From Brevibacterium sp. CS2 (GTDB lineage Bacteria; Actinomycetota; Actinomycetes; Actinomycetales; Brevibacteriaceae): a stretch of 64,000 nt of DNA. The stretch lies in the NCBI RefSeq assembly GCF_005280295.1, contig NZ_CP040020.1, positions 1,364,001 to 1,428,000 on the forward strand, in the 5' to 3' direction. A program made the position numbers and the translations under genes. The notes beneath the pieces were generated by a model that ran no database searches, was not told the origin of the DNA, and saw only the letters and a program-made list of their open reading frames with translations. Each line of letters starts with the position of its first letter. Position 1 is the stretch's first letter. Positions 7,745-15,904 of the stretch are shown here, in pieces.

Positions 7745-8641
7745 TCAGCCGCCCACGTGGGCTGCCCGCTCGCGGGACAGCCGGGTGAGGAAGGCCGCGA
7801 CGTCGTCGGTCGACCCGAGCCGGGCCTGCGCCCGGGTGTCCGCGGTGCCCACCCGGATGCTCAGTCCCGGGAACCCGGAGTCCTGCCGGTCGGCGAGGTG
7901 GGCGAAGGCGTCCTCGTCGGTGGTGTCGTCCCCGATGTAGAGGGCGGCCGTGGCCTGCGCACGCTCGATCATCGTGTCGAGGCCGTCGCCCTTCGTATGC
8001 ATCCGGACCCCGAACTCGACCATGTCGTGGCCGGTCAGCGACCGCAGCTCGGGGTGTGCGGAGGCGAATCGGCGCAGCTCTGCGGTGAAGAACTCCGCGC
8101 GCTCCGGCGAGCATCCGCGCGTGTGGAAGGTGGCGCCGAGCGGCTTGCGCTCGATCCGCAGCTCCCCGTAACCGGTGGCCGGGGTCGCTTCGGTGATCCG
8201 CTCGAACTCCGCGTCGAGGCGCTCGAGGAGCGCGCGCTCGCCGGCATCCGGGGCCGCGGAGTAGCGGAAGGGGTCGTTCGGGTCGGGCGAACCCGCCGAG
8301 GTGGTGGCCGGGGCACCGGCCGGCCCGCCTGCCGCGAGTCCGGTGAAGTCCTGCTCCACGCCGTGGGAGCCGACGAACAGCGCGCGCGCTGGAGCCCGGC
8401 TCAGGTCCTTGAGCGCGGCGACGTCGCGTCCGGAGATGTAGCCGACCGCGGTGCCGGGGAGCGCGGCGAGCGCCTCGACCGCGGTGGCGGACTCCGCGAC
8501 CGGCGTCGAGGTCGAGGGGTCGTCCTGGAGCGGGGCGATGACCCCGTCGAAATCGAGGGCGACGAGCAGCCGCGCGGCCGTGGTGAGAGCGGTGATGTCG
8601 ATCGCCTCGGGTGCCTGCAGGGGTGGGCTGAGCGCGGTCAC
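7745..8641 (-). CDS. otsB: Trehalose-6-phosphate phosphatase OtsB
   Basis: A 298-residue HAD-superfamily phosphatase that removes phosphate from trehalose 6-phosphate, the last step of the OtsAB pathway. The nucleophile motif LVALDFDGVIAPL lies near residues 27-39, YISGRD supplies the second HAD region, and the metal-binding motif GDDTTDEDAF is near the C-terminus. The family residues GSHGVEQDF and HTKGDGLD are present. Its start overlaps the stop of otsA by 4 bp (ATGA), so the two are translationally coupled. Trehalose serves as an osmolyte and envelope precursor in actinobacteria. Confidence 0.95.
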   Translation of the reverse strand: MTALSPPLQAPEAIDITALTTAARLLVALDFDGVIAPLQDDPSTSTPVAESATAVEALAALPGTAVGYISGRDVAALKDLSRAPARALFVGSHGVEQDFTGLAAGGPAGAPATTSAGSPDPNDPFRYSAAPDAGERALLERLDAEFERITEATPATGYGELRIERKPLGATFHTRGCSPERAEFFTAELRRFASAHPELRSLTGHDMVEFGVRMHTKGDGLDTMIERAQATAALYIGDDTTDEDAFAHLADRQDSGFPGLSIRVGTADTRAQARLGSTDDVAAFLTRLSRERAAHVGG

Positions 8642-10221
8642 GGCGCGGGCTCCCGCGGCGCGGCGGGCGTGTCTCCCGGCTCGGGGCTCTCGGTGGGTTC
8701 GGTGGGCTCGGGCGGCTCCTTCGCCTCGGCGGCCTCCCAGCGGCGCAGGTCCTTGTCGTCGTCGAGCGCCTCGAGGGTGTCGAGGAAGGAGCGCGACCAG
8801 GACTGCACGTCGTCGCGGATGAGGCGCCGGCGCAGGGCGCGCATCCGGCGGCGGCGCTCGGCGGGCTCCATCTCGATGGCGCGCAGGATGTTCGCCTTGA
8901 GACCGTCGATGTCATGCGGGTTGACGAGCACCGCCTGGTTCATGTGGTCGGCGGCGCCGGCGAACTCGGAGAGCACGAGCACGCCGTCCTCACCGGTGCG
9001 GCACGCGACGTACTCCTTGGCGACGAGGTTCATGCCGTCGCGCAGCGCGGTGACGAGGAGGATGTCGGCGGCGAGGTAGAGCGCCGTCATCTCCTCGCGC
9101 GGGTAGGAGTGGTGGAAGTAGTGGATCGCGGTGGTGCCGAGGTCGGAGTGCTCGCCGTTGATCCGGCCCGCGGCGAGCTCGACGTCGGTGCGGATCTGCT
9201 GGTACTGCTCGATCCGCTCGCGGCTCGGGGTGGCGATCTGCACGAGCGTGACCTGCTCGGGGTCGATCGAGCCGTCGGCGAGCAGCTCCCCGTAGGCCTT
9301 GAGGCGGTGGCTGATGCCCTTGGTGTAGTCGAGGCGGTCGACCCCGAGGATGAGCGTCTCCGGGTCGCCGAGGTCGGAGCGGATCTCCTGCGCCCGTGCG
9401 ATGGTCTCCGGGTCCCGGGCGGCCGCGTCGAGGGTCGGGGTGTCGACGGAGATCGGGAAGGCGCGTGCCTCGGCGATGTGGGCGCCGGTGCCGGACTCCG
9501 GGTTCTCCGGGACGCGGATATGGCTCGACTTCGTGGCGAAGCCGGCGTGGACGCGGGCGGCGCGGCGGAAGTTCGCGGCGTCCGCCGGGCGCTGGAAGCC
9601 GATGAGGTCCGCGCCGAGCAGGCCGTTGAGGATCTGTGAGCGCCACGGCAGCTGGGCGAAGAGCTCGGCGGGCGGGAACGGGATGTGGTTGAAGAAGCCG
9701 ATCGACACGTCGGGGCGCAGCGCGCGCACGAGCGCCGGGACGAGCTGCAGCTGGTAGTCGTGGACCCATACGGTGGCGCCGGCCGCGGCGGTCTTCGCGG
9801 CGGCCTCGGCGAACCGGGTGTTGACGCGCAGGTAGCTCTCCCACCAGGTGCGGTGGAACTCCGGGGCGACGATGACGTCGTGGTAGAGCGGCCACAGCGT
9901 GGCGTTGGAGAAGCCTTCGTAGTAGCTGACGACTTCATCAGAGCTCAGGGTCAGCGGGACGAGGTGCATGCCGTCGATGTCGAAGGGCTCGATGTCCTCG
10001 TCCGGGATCCCGGCCCAGCCGATCCAGGCGCCGTCGTTGGCCTGCATGACCGGGGCGAGCGCGGTGACCAGACCTCCAGGTGAGGTGGTCCAGGACGGCT
10101 CCGGGCCGGAGTCGTCGCGGTCGACGGGCAGGCGGTTGGCGACGACGACGAAGTCCGCGCCGTCGGGCGGGGGAGGGAGGGGAGAGGTACGGGTGTCGTG
10201 ATCTGCGGATGTGCGTGTCAC
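8638..10221 (-). CDS. otsA: Trehalose-6-phosphate synthase OtsA
   Basis: A 527-residue GT20 glycosyltransferase joining a nucleotide-activated glucose and glucose 6-phosphate to give trehalose 6-phosphate. The family blocks are all visible: VVANRLPVDRD, PGGLVTALAPV, FFNHIPFPPAE, the donor-binding GVDRLDYTKGI and DGMNLVAKEYVA. The C-terminal 30 residues form a Pro/Glu-rich tail beyond the usual catalytic end. The GTG start at 10221 has a GAGGAG site 5-6 bp upstream. It is first in the otsA-otsB operon and diverges from a Ser/Thr kinase across a short promoter region. Confidence 0.96.
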   Translation of the reverse strand: MTRTSADHDTRTSPLPPPPDGADFVVVANRLPVDRDDSGPEPSWTTSPGGLVTALAPVMQANDGAWIGWAGIPDEDIEPFDIDGMHLVPLTLSSDEVVSYYEGFSNATLWPLYHDVIVAPEFHRTWWESYLRVNTRFAEAAAKTAAAGATVWVHDYQLQLVPALVRALRPDVSIGFFNHIPFPPAELFAQLPWRSQILNGLLGADLIGFQRPADAANFRRAARVHAGFATKSSHIRVPENPESGTGAHIAEARAFPISVDTPTLDAAARDPETIARAQEIRSDLGDPETLILGVDRLDYTKGISHRLKAYGELLADGSIDPEQVTLVQIATPSRERIEQYQQIRTDVELAAGRINGEHSDLGTTAIHYFHHSYPREEMTALYLAADILLVTALRDGMNLVAKEYVACRTGEDGVLVLSEFAGAADHMNQAVLVNPHDIDGLKANILRAIEMEPAERRRRMRALRRRLIRDDVQSWSRSFLDTLEALDDDKDLRRWEAAEAKEPPEPTEPTESPEPGDTPAAPREPAP

Positions 10222-10258
10222 AGTGCTCCTCGGGTCGAACCTCGGTCACGTGCGATTC

Positions 10259-10264
10259 TACTCT
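10259..10264 (+). promoter_or_regulatory. Possible -10 element (TACTCT) for the Ser/Thr kinase
   Basis: TACTCT lies 10 bp before the GTG at 10275. There is no clear Shine-Dalgarno for that GTG, so a leaderless or near-leaderless transcript is plausible. The -35 element is not obvious. Confidence 0.3.
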
Positions 10265-10274
10265 CTCGCGTAAT

Positions 10275-12176
10275 GTGGATGAGGTGGCTTTGGAAGAACT
10301 GGGCGGCTACCGCCTGCTCGAGCAGCTGGGCTCCGGCGGCATGGGCGTCGTGCATCTCGCGGTGGACGGGGAGAACAACCCCGTCGCCGTCAAGGTCCTC
10401 CACTCCCACATCGCCAACGACGAGACCTCCCGCAAGCGCCTGGCGCGCGAGGTGCGCACGCTGCGCCGGATCAAGCACCCGCGGATCGCCGAGGTGCTCG
10501 ACGCCGAGCTCGAGTCCGAGCAGCCCTTCATCGTCACCGAGTTCGTCGACGGGATGACGCTGTCGGAGGACGTCAAGGAGAACGGGCCCTTCGCCGAGGA
10601 CGAGCTCGTGCACTTCGGCCATGCGCTCCTCGACGCCCTCAACGCCGTGCACGAGGCCGGGGTCATCCACCGCGACCTCAAGCCGGCGAACATCATGATC
10701 ATGGACGGCGAGCCGATGGTCATCGACTTCGGCATCGCGCAGGCCGCCGACGAGGTCAAGGTCACCGCGACCGGCCTCGTCATGGGCACCCCGGGTTACC
10801 TGAGCCCGGAGATCGCCGACGGCAAGGCCTCGAGCGAGAAGACCGACTGGTGGGGCTGGGCGGCGTCGATGGCGTTCGCCGCGACCGGCCGCAACCCCTA
10901 CGGCTCCGGCCCGCTCGAGGCGGTGCTCGGCCGGGTGGCGATGGGCCGGGCGAACCTCGAGGGCGCCCCGGCGCTGTTCGTCCCGCTGCTGCGCGCCTGC
11001 CTCGACCCCAAGCCCGAGCGTCGGCCCTCGGGCACGATGATCCTCGACGCGCTCGTCGACATCGAGTCCGGACGCATGCCGACCCTCGGCGGTCCGGTGC
11101 GCCAGGGGTCGTCGACCGGCGGAGCCGGTGCCGCCGCCGCGGGTGCTGCGGCCGGGGCGGCCGCCGCGGGCGGCTCCCATGCCGCGACCGGTCCCGGCGG
11201 CACCTCGGTCATGCCCGCGGTGCCCGGTCCCACGGGCTACCCGGGCGCACCCGGAGACGCCCCCGGACGAGGCTTCCCCGGACACCAGCCCGCCGCCCAC
11301 GGGGTGCCCCGGCAGTCGAACCCCGCGCACCCCGGGCACTCCGCCCTCCATCCGTACGCCGCGCAGCACCGCGACGGTCGGCCCATGCAGCCCGGGCACC
11401 CGCAGTCGGGGATGCCCCCGCAGCAGGTGCAGCCCGGCGGGCCGCGTCCTTACGGCCCGCTCGGCATCGACGGCCGCCCCCAGCAGCATCAGCAGGGCCC
11501 TGCGCCCGGCGGGCAGATGCAGGCGCCCGGGCCGCATCCGGGCATGCAGGGCCGGCTCATGCCGCCCGGCCCGCCCCTGCCGCCGCGCCTCGGCGGGGCC
11601 TGGGCCGTGCTCGCCCTCAACCTGCTGGCGATCGCGCTCACCCCGCTGGGACCGTTCATCATGATGATCGCGATGTACCTGTGGCAGGTCATCGCACGCA
11701 CCGCCGGGTCGATGGCCCGGACCCGCAACTGGCGGCAGTTCGAGCGCGGGCCAGGCTCGGTGAGCCTGTGGTCCTCGGTCGGGTCGATGCCCGGTGCGCT
11801 CCTCGGCGCGGTCTTCACCTCGCTCTTCTGCATGATCCTGCCGCTCATCGCCGCCGGGGCGATCGCAGTGCTCATGCGCCTCGACGTGCTCGGCATCGTG
11901 CCGCGCGGGTTCTCCGAGTCCGCCGCGCTCTGGGCGGCCGCACTCACCAGCGCGGTGGTGCTGTGGCTCGGCCCGGGCTCCTCGAACCTCCGGCACGGCT
12001 CGCGGGTCGTGCTCAGCCCGGTGACCCGCACCTCGACTGGGGAGTGGGTCGCGGTCGCGATCTTCGCCGTCCTCGCAGTGCTCGCCGTCATCACCGTGCT
12101 CACCGGTGCCGCGGTCACGTGGTGGCCGTCCCCGGCCAACCCCTTCGGGCTCATCCCCGAACCGCAGTTCCCGTAG
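10275..12176 (+). CDS. Membrane-associated Ser/Thr protein kinase (Hanks type)
   Basis: A 633-residue eukaryotic-type kinase. Domains in order: kinase domain residues 10-270, with glycine loop GSGGMGVVHLAVD, Lys in VAVKVLHSH, catalytic loop HRDLKPANIM, DFGIA and GTPGYLSPE; a Gly/Ala/Pro/Gln-rich linker of about 160 residues; then a hydrophobic C-terminal region (about residues 440-630) with roughly four membrane segments. It has no PASTA repeats, unlike PknB, and the C-terminal segment is not a family I recognise. The start is ambiguous: GTG 10275, GTG 10284 and TTG 10290 are all in frame; I chose 10275 because a -10-like element precedes it. Substrates are unknown. Confidence 0.9.
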   Translation: MDEVALEELGGYRLLEQLGSGGMGVVHLAVDGENNPVAVKVLHSHIANDETSRKRLAREVRTLRRIKHPRIAEVLDAELESEQPFIVTEFVDGMTLSEDVKENGPFAEDELVHFGHALLDALNAVHEAGVIHRDLKPANIMIMDGEPMVIDFGIAQAADEVKVTATGLVMGTPGYLSPEIADGKASSEKTDWWGWAASMAFAATGRNPYGSGPLEAVLGRVAMGRANLEGAPALFVPLLRACLDPKPERRPSGTMILDALVDIESGRMPTLGGPVRQGSSTGGAGAAAAGAAAGAAAAGGSHAATGPGGTSVMPAVPGPTGYPGAPGDAPGRGFPGHQPAAHGVPRQSNPAHPGHSALHPYAAQHRDGRPMQPGHPQSGMPPQQVQPGGPRPYGPLGIDGRPQQHQQGPAPGGQMQAPGPHPGMQGRLMPPGPPLPPRLGGAWAVLALNLLAIALTPLGPFIMMIAMYLWQVIARTAGSMARTRNWRQFERGPGSVSLWSSVGSMPGALLGAVFTSLFCMILPLIAAGAIAVLMRLDVLGIVPRGFSESAALWAAALTSAVVLWLGPGSSNLRHGSRVVLSPVTRTSTGEWVAVAIFAVLAVLAVITVLTGAAVTWWPSPANPFGLIPEPQFP

Positions 12177-12185
12177 GCGCTTGCC

Positions 12186-12239
12186 CGGCGACCCGGGCTC
12201 TCCCGGTGACCCGGGCTCCCCGTCGACCCGGGCGGCCCG
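12186..12239 (+). repeat. Three 18-bp tandem repeats around GACCCGGGC
   Basis: Units CGGCGACCCGGGCTCTCC, CGGTGACCCGGGCTCCCC and GTCGACCCGGGCGGCCCG follow each other without gaps just after the kinase stop codon. Each contains the palindrome CCCGGG. They may act as an end-of-transcript structure for the kinase gene. Confidence 0.55.
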
Positions 12240-12350
12240 CCGGTCAACCTGCGTGCTTCATGAATGGGCCGTGGTGACCGGCGTCGTATCATGGCAGGGC
12301 GCCTCGGGCGCGGATCGAATCCACCATCAGCGAGACCCACGTGAGGAAAC

Positions 12351-13226
12351 ATGGCGAAGAACTCCTCGTCCGCAGCCGACCGGCGGCAGGCCGCGCGCGA
12401 AAAGGCGCGTCAGATCGCAGAGGCGCAGGCCAAGCGGGAGAAGACCGCGCGGACCGTCCTCTACACCGGTGTCGGTGTGGTCGTGGTCGCGGTGATCGCG
12501 GTCATCGCGTTCCTCATCTACCAGGCCGCGCAGCCGACGCCCGGCCCCAAGAACTACTCCGCCGGCTCGATCACCCTGGCGAGCGACGGCGAGTCGGTGC
12601 AGGCCTACGGCGCCAAGGGCGCCTCCGGCGATGACGCCCCGGCCGACGCGCCCGCGTTCACCGAGTCCGGCCTGCCCGACACCGCACCCGTGGTCACCGT
12701 CTTCATGGACTTCCAGTGCCCGGGCTGCGCCGGCTTCGAGCAGGCGAACGGACAGACCCTCGACAAGCTCGTCGAGGAGGGCACCATCGCCGTCGAGTAC
12801 CAGCCGGTCGCGATCCTCGACGCTCAGTCGCAGGGCAACGAGTACTCGACCCGCGCGGCGAACCTCATGGCCTGCGTGGCCGACAGCGGCCAGGCCGGCA
12901 CCTACATGGACCTCACGAAGATCCTCTTCGAGAACCAGCCCGGCGAGGGTCAGACCGGGATGACCGACGAGCAGCTCCTCGGGTTCGCCGAGGAGGCCGG
13001 CGTGGATCTTGCGGCGGCGACCACCCTCGAGGACGGCGCGACCGTCCAGCAGTGCGTGGAGAACGTGAGCTTCGACAAGTTCGTCGAGAACACCACGCAG
13101 GACGCGCTGAGCAACGGTCTGCAGGGCACCCCGCGCGTCCTCGTCAACGGCGAGGACACCGACTCCTGGCAGGACCCGCAGGGCTTCGCCACCGAGCTCC
13201 TCACCGCCGCCGGCGAGATCGGCTGA
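12351..13226 (+). CDS. Membrane-anchored DsbA-family thioredoxin-fold protein
   Basis: A 291-residue protein with a charged cytoplasmic N-terminus, one membrane helix at about residues 36-58 and an extracytoplasmic thioredoxin fold. The redox motif CPGC lies in FMDFQCPGCAGF near residue 123 and the cis-Pro loop is GTPRVLVNG near residue 259. Two further cysteines (LMACVAD, VQQCVEN) could form a structural disulfide. The arrangement matches actinobacterial DsbA/MdbA-like proteins that form or rearrange disulfides in exported proteins. It appears monocistronic, followed by a hairpin and then a tRNA gene. Confidence 0.9.
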   Translation: MAKNSSSAADRRQAAREKARQIAEAQAKREKTARTVLYTGVGVVVVAVIAVIAFLIYQAAQPTPGPKNYSAGSITLASDGESVQAYGAKGASGDDAPADAPAFTESGLPDTAPVVTVFMDFQCPGCAGFEQANGQTLDKLVEEGTIAVEYQPVAILDAQSQGNEYSTRAANLMACVADSGQAGTYMDLTKILFENQPGEGQTGMTDEQLLGFAEEAGVDLAAATTLEDGATVQQCVENVSFDKFVENTTQDALSNGLQGTPRVLVNGEDTDSWQDPQGFATELLTAAGEIG

Positions 13227-13244
13227 GCGACCCGGGCATCGGGT

Positions 13245-13261
13245 CCGGACATTTTGTCCGG
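13245..13261 (+). terminator. Short hairpin after the DsbA-like gene
   Basis: CCGGACA at 13245-13251 pairs with TGTCCGG at 13255-13261 around a TTT loop, 18 bp after the stop codon. The stem is short and overlaps the presumed tRNA promoter, so its role is uncertain. Confidence 0.35.
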
Positions 13262-13283
13262 TCCGATCCTCATGGAATACACT
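13254..13283 (+). promoter_or_regulatory. Probable promoter of tRNA-Thr
   Basis: TTGTCC at 13254-13259 and TACACT at 13278-13283 are separated by 18 bp, giving a sigma-70-like promoter about 50 bp upstream of the mature tRNA. Confidence 0.4.
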
Positions 13284-13333
13284 GCAACCGTCGTCCGGCC
13301 GGTGCGCTCGCGCGCCCGGACCGCGGACGGCCC

Positions 13334-13406
13334 GCCTCCTTAGCTCAGTTGGTAGAGCACCGCTCTTGTAAAGCGAAGGTCGTCAGTTCGAGTCTGACAG
13401 GGGGCT
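13334..13406 (+). tRNA. tRNA-Thr (anticodon TGT)
   Basis: A complete 73-nt cloverleaf. The acceptor stem GCCTCCT pairs with AGGGGGC with one T-G pair. The D-arm is GCTC/GAGC around AGTTGGTA. The anticodon loop CTTGTAA has TGT at 13367-13369, reading ACA threonine codons. The T-arm is GTCAG-TTCGAGT-CTGAC. The first anticodon-stem pair (position 27-43) is a C-A mismatch. CCA is not encoded. The discriminator base T overlaps by one base the stop codon of the opposing regulator gene. Confidence 0.95.
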
Positions 13407-14485
13407 CACTTCTTCCCCGGCGCCACCGCCGTGGTGCTGTCGACGCGGTCGGTAGTGCCGCCGTGGCCGGTGGTGTCCCGTTCGGTCGTCCTGAACCGGT
13501 CCCGGTACTCCGAGGGCGTGGTCCGCAGGTGCCGGGCGAACACCCGCCGCAGCGTCTCGTCGCTGCCGAATCCGCTGCGCTGCGCCGCCCGCGTGACACT
13601 CGCTCCCTCGAGCAGCAGGCGCTGCGCCTGTTCGAGCCGCACGCTCTCCACCCACCGCGTCGGGGGCATCCCGATCTCCCGGTCGAACAGTCGGCTCAGG
13701 TGCCGCGGGCTCACCGCGGCGCGCGCCGCCAGGGCCGGTGCGGTGTGGTCGCCGGCCGGATCCGCGCGCACCGCCTCGATGACGGGTCGGAGCACCGGGT
13801 CGGGTGATGCCGGCATCGGTGCGGCGGCGAACTGCGACTGCCCGCCGGGCCGCTGGAGGAACACCACGAGCTCGCGCGCAGTGCTGCGCGCGGCCTCGGC
13901 GCCCAGGTCGTCCTCGATGAGAGCGAGGCTGAGGTCGATGCCGGCGGTGATCCCGGCGGAGGTGAGGAACCGGCCGTCGCGCAGCTGGATGACGTCCGGG
14001 TCGACGTCGATCGCCGGGTAGCGGCGGGCCAGAGCCGAGGCGTGGCGCCAGTGCGTCGTCGCGCGCCGCCCATCGAGCAGACCGAGCTCGGCGAGCACGA
14101 ACGCCCCGGTGCACACCGAGGCGACGCGGCGCGCGGGGCCGGCGAGCGCCTCGACCGCGGTGAGGAGATCCGGGTCGACGGCCGGGCCGGCGAGGTGCTC
14201 GGCACCGGCGACGACGAGCGTGTCGACCGCCCCCGCGGCCCGGGCAGGGATGGTGTCGGCTATCGCCATCCCGGAGGAGGTGGCGACGGTGCCGCCGTGC
14301 GGGGAGAGGAAGTCGACGGCGTAGGAGCCGCCGGAGCGGCCGGCCAGGTGGAGCGCCTCGGCGGGACCGCTGGCATCGAGCATGGTGACCCCGTCGAACA
14401 CGACGATGCCGACCCGCACGGGTGAGGGTGCGGGGTTCGGGGGCGCAGGGGAGTCCGCAGTGGTGGGGTGCGCACTCACGAGCAT
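13406..14485 (-). CDS. GlxA-family transcriptional regulator (DJ-1/PfpI plus AraC domains)
   Basis: A 359-residue regulator. Residues 20-190 form a DJ-1/PfpI-like domain starting with VRVGIVVFDGVTMLDASGPA and containing the nucleophile-elbow segment ASVCTGAFVLAELGLL. Residues 240-345 form an AraC/XylS double helix-turn-helix with SPRHLSRLFDREIG and RSGFGSDETLRRVFARH. This architecture is the GlxA/FtrA group, often regulating nitrogen or amine metabolism. It diverges from a cyanamide-hydratase-like HD gene with a perfect 8+8 inverted repeat between them, so that gene is the likely target. Its stop codon abuts tRNA-Thr. Confidence 0.9.
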   Translation of the reverse strand: MLVSAHPTTADSPAPPNPAPSPVRVGIVVFDGVTMLDASGPAEALHLAGRSGGSYAVDFLSPHGGTVATSSGMAIADTIPARAAGAVDTLVVAGAEHLAGPAVDPDLLTAVEALAGPARRVASVCTGAFVLAELGLLDGRRATTHWRHASALARRYPAIDVDPDVIQLRDGRFLTSAGITAGIDLSLALIEDDLGAEAARSTARELVVFLQRPGGQSQFAAAPMPASPDPVLRPVIEAVRADPAGDHTAPALAARAAVSPRHLSRLFDREIGMPPTRWVESVRLEQAQRLLLEGASVTRAAQRSGFGSDETLRRVFARHLRTTPSEYRDRFRTTERDTTGHGGTTDRVDSTTAVAPGKK

Positions 14486-14547
14486 GTCCGAATCAGCGGG
14501 GTTTCAGTCCGGAAAGACATGGCTCCACCCTAATGCCTCCGACCAGA

Positions 14548-14568
14548 CTGGAGTCAGCACGACTCCAG
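14548..14568. promoter_or_regulatory. Inverted repeat CTGGAGTC-N5-GACTCCAG, candidate operator
   Basis: A perfect 8-bp inverted repeat with a 5-bp spacer in the 135-bp gap between the divergent GlxA-type regulator and HD gene. The position (53 bp before the HD start, 63 bp before the regulator start) suits an operator better than a terminator. Confidence 0.5.
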
Positions 14569-14620
14569 CAGCGCGGCCCGGGGAGGCTCCTGGACCGCCA
14601 CGACGAGAGGAAGAGCAGAC

Positions 14621-15259
14621 ATGACCGAGACCATCGCCGGAATCCGGATCCCCGACAGCACCCTGGCCCAGGAGGCCACCGCGCTCGTCCGCGACGTCGA
14701 GAACGACCTCGTGTACGACCACTCGCGCCGCGTGTTCCTCTTCGGCTCGTTGCGCGGACAGCGCGACGGGCTCGACTACGACCCCGAGCTCCTCTACGTC
14801 GGCGCGATGTTCCATGACCTCGGGCTGACCGAGAAGTACCGGACCACCGACCAGCGCTTCGAGATCGACGCGGCGAACGAGGCGCGCCGGTTCCTCACCG
14901 CACACGGCATCGCCGAGGAGCTCGCGGACCGCGTATGGAGCGCGATCGCCCTGCACACCACCCCGGAGATCCCGCTCCACATGGCCCCGGAGGTCGCGCT
15001 CGTCACCCGCGGCGTCGAGCTCGACGTGCTCGGCATCGACTACGACGCGGTGACGGACGAGCAGCGCGCCGCCGTCGTCGAGGCCCACCCGCGCCCCGAC
15101 TTCAAGAACCGGATCCTGGCGGCCTTCACCGAGGGTCTCAAGGACCGGCCGGAGACGACCTTCGGCAACGTCAAGGCCGATGTGCTCCAGCACTTCCTCC
15201 CCGGCTTCGAGCGCACGGACTTCGTCGAGGTCATCAAGGCCTCGAAGTGGGCGGAGTGA
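14621..15259 (+). CDS. HD-domain protein, cyanamide hydratase-like
   Basis: A 212-residue metal-dependent HD phosphohydrolase-fold protein. His34 (VYDHSRRVFLFG) and His65-Asp66 (MFHDLGL) match the first metal ligands; RFEIDAANEARRFL and AIALHTTPEIPLHMAPE continue the family pattern. The spacing and the motif HSRRVFLFG resemble fungal and yeast cyanamide hydratases (Ddi2/Ddi3), which hydrate cyanamide to urea. A role in hydrating a small nitrile-like or isonitrile compound is therefore possible but unproven. The start has a GAGAGGAAG site. It faces a GlxA-type regulator. Confidence 0.82.
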   Translation: MTETIAGIRIPDSTLAQEATALVRDVENDLVYDHSRRVFLFGSLRGQRDGLDYDPELLYVGAMFHDLGLTEKYRTTDQRFEIDAANEARRFLTAHGIAEELADRVWSAIALHTTPEIPLHMAPEVALVTRGVELDVLGIDYDAVTDEQRAAVVEAHPRPDFKNRILAAFTEGLKDRPETTFGNVKADVLQHFLPGFERTDFVEVIKASKWAE

Positions 15260-15305
15260 TCCGCTGACCGGTTCGCGTGTGCGAACAGCGCGTGTGCGAA
15301 CGGGC

Positions 15306-15338
15306 GAGGCCTCGGGATCATGATGATCCCGGGGCCTC
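15306..15338. terminator. Strong bidirectional hairpin between convergent genes
   Basis: GAGGCCTCGGGATC (15306-15319) pairs with GATCCCGGGGCCTC (15325-15338) around ATGAT, a 14-bp stem with one T-G pair. It lies between the HD gene and the convergent META lipoprotein gene. Confidence 0.75.
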
Positions 15339-15379
15339 GTGCGTGTGGTGCCTCGTGAGAGTGATGGAGGCTCGGCGCC

Positions 15380-15766
15380 TCAGTCGCGGGTGAGGGTGCC
15401 GATCTCCTCGTGGTCGCCGTTCATCACCGTCATGGTCTCGCCGTCGATCTCGAGGTGCCGCGCCTCGCGTAGCCAGGTGTCGACGCCCATACAGGCCTTG
15501 AGAGTGGTGGCGAAGCGGGTGAGGGTGACGGTGGAGCCGTCCTGCTCGTACGTCGTCCCGATGCCGTTGCAGCCGTCGCTGCCCCCGACCTTGCCGTCCT
15601 CGGTGAAGTTCAGGTGCGGCTCACCCTTCTCGTCGGAGGACCAGCGTCCCACTACGGATTCCACGTCGTCTCCGTTCGTCGATGACACGGTGCCGCCGCA
15701 CCCGGTGAGGAGCAGCGTGGATGCCAGGGCCAGGACTGCGAGGGGATGGTGCGATCGGCGTCTCAT
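15380..15766 (-). CDS. META-domain lipoprotein
   Basis: A 128-residue exported lipoprotein. The signal peptide ends in the lipobox LLTGC with Cys23 as the lipidation site. The mature part matches a META/HslJ-like domain: VVGRWSSDEKGEPHLNF, the strongly typical GGSDGCNGIGTTYE and a C-terminal beta-strand pattern. Such domains occur in envelope proteins linked to stress or protease inhibition in other bacteria, but no specific role can be assigned here. It appears to be monocistronic, ending at the shared hairpin. Confidence 0.85.
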   Translation of the reverse strand: MRRRSHHPLAVLALASTLLLTGCGGTVSSTNGDDVESVVGRWSSDEKGEPHLNFTEDGKVGGSDGCNGIGTTYEQDGSTVTLTRFATTLKACMGVDTWLREARHLEIDGETMTVMNGDHEEIGTLTRD

Positions 15767-15904
15767 GCCCCGAGTCTACTGACCGCGACTCCGGGCCGAC
15801 AGGGAAGTCCCTGGGCGCGGCGTGGGAGAGCGGGGGACGCACCGCCTGGGCCGGGATGCCGGGTCGACCCGCGACGATGCAGCGACTCCGGGAATACTGG
15901 GCAC

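Noticed and set aside
13334..14600. Possible genomic island integrated at tRNA-Thr
   Set aside because: No integrase, no direct repeat of the tRNA 3' end and no composition change were seen next to it.
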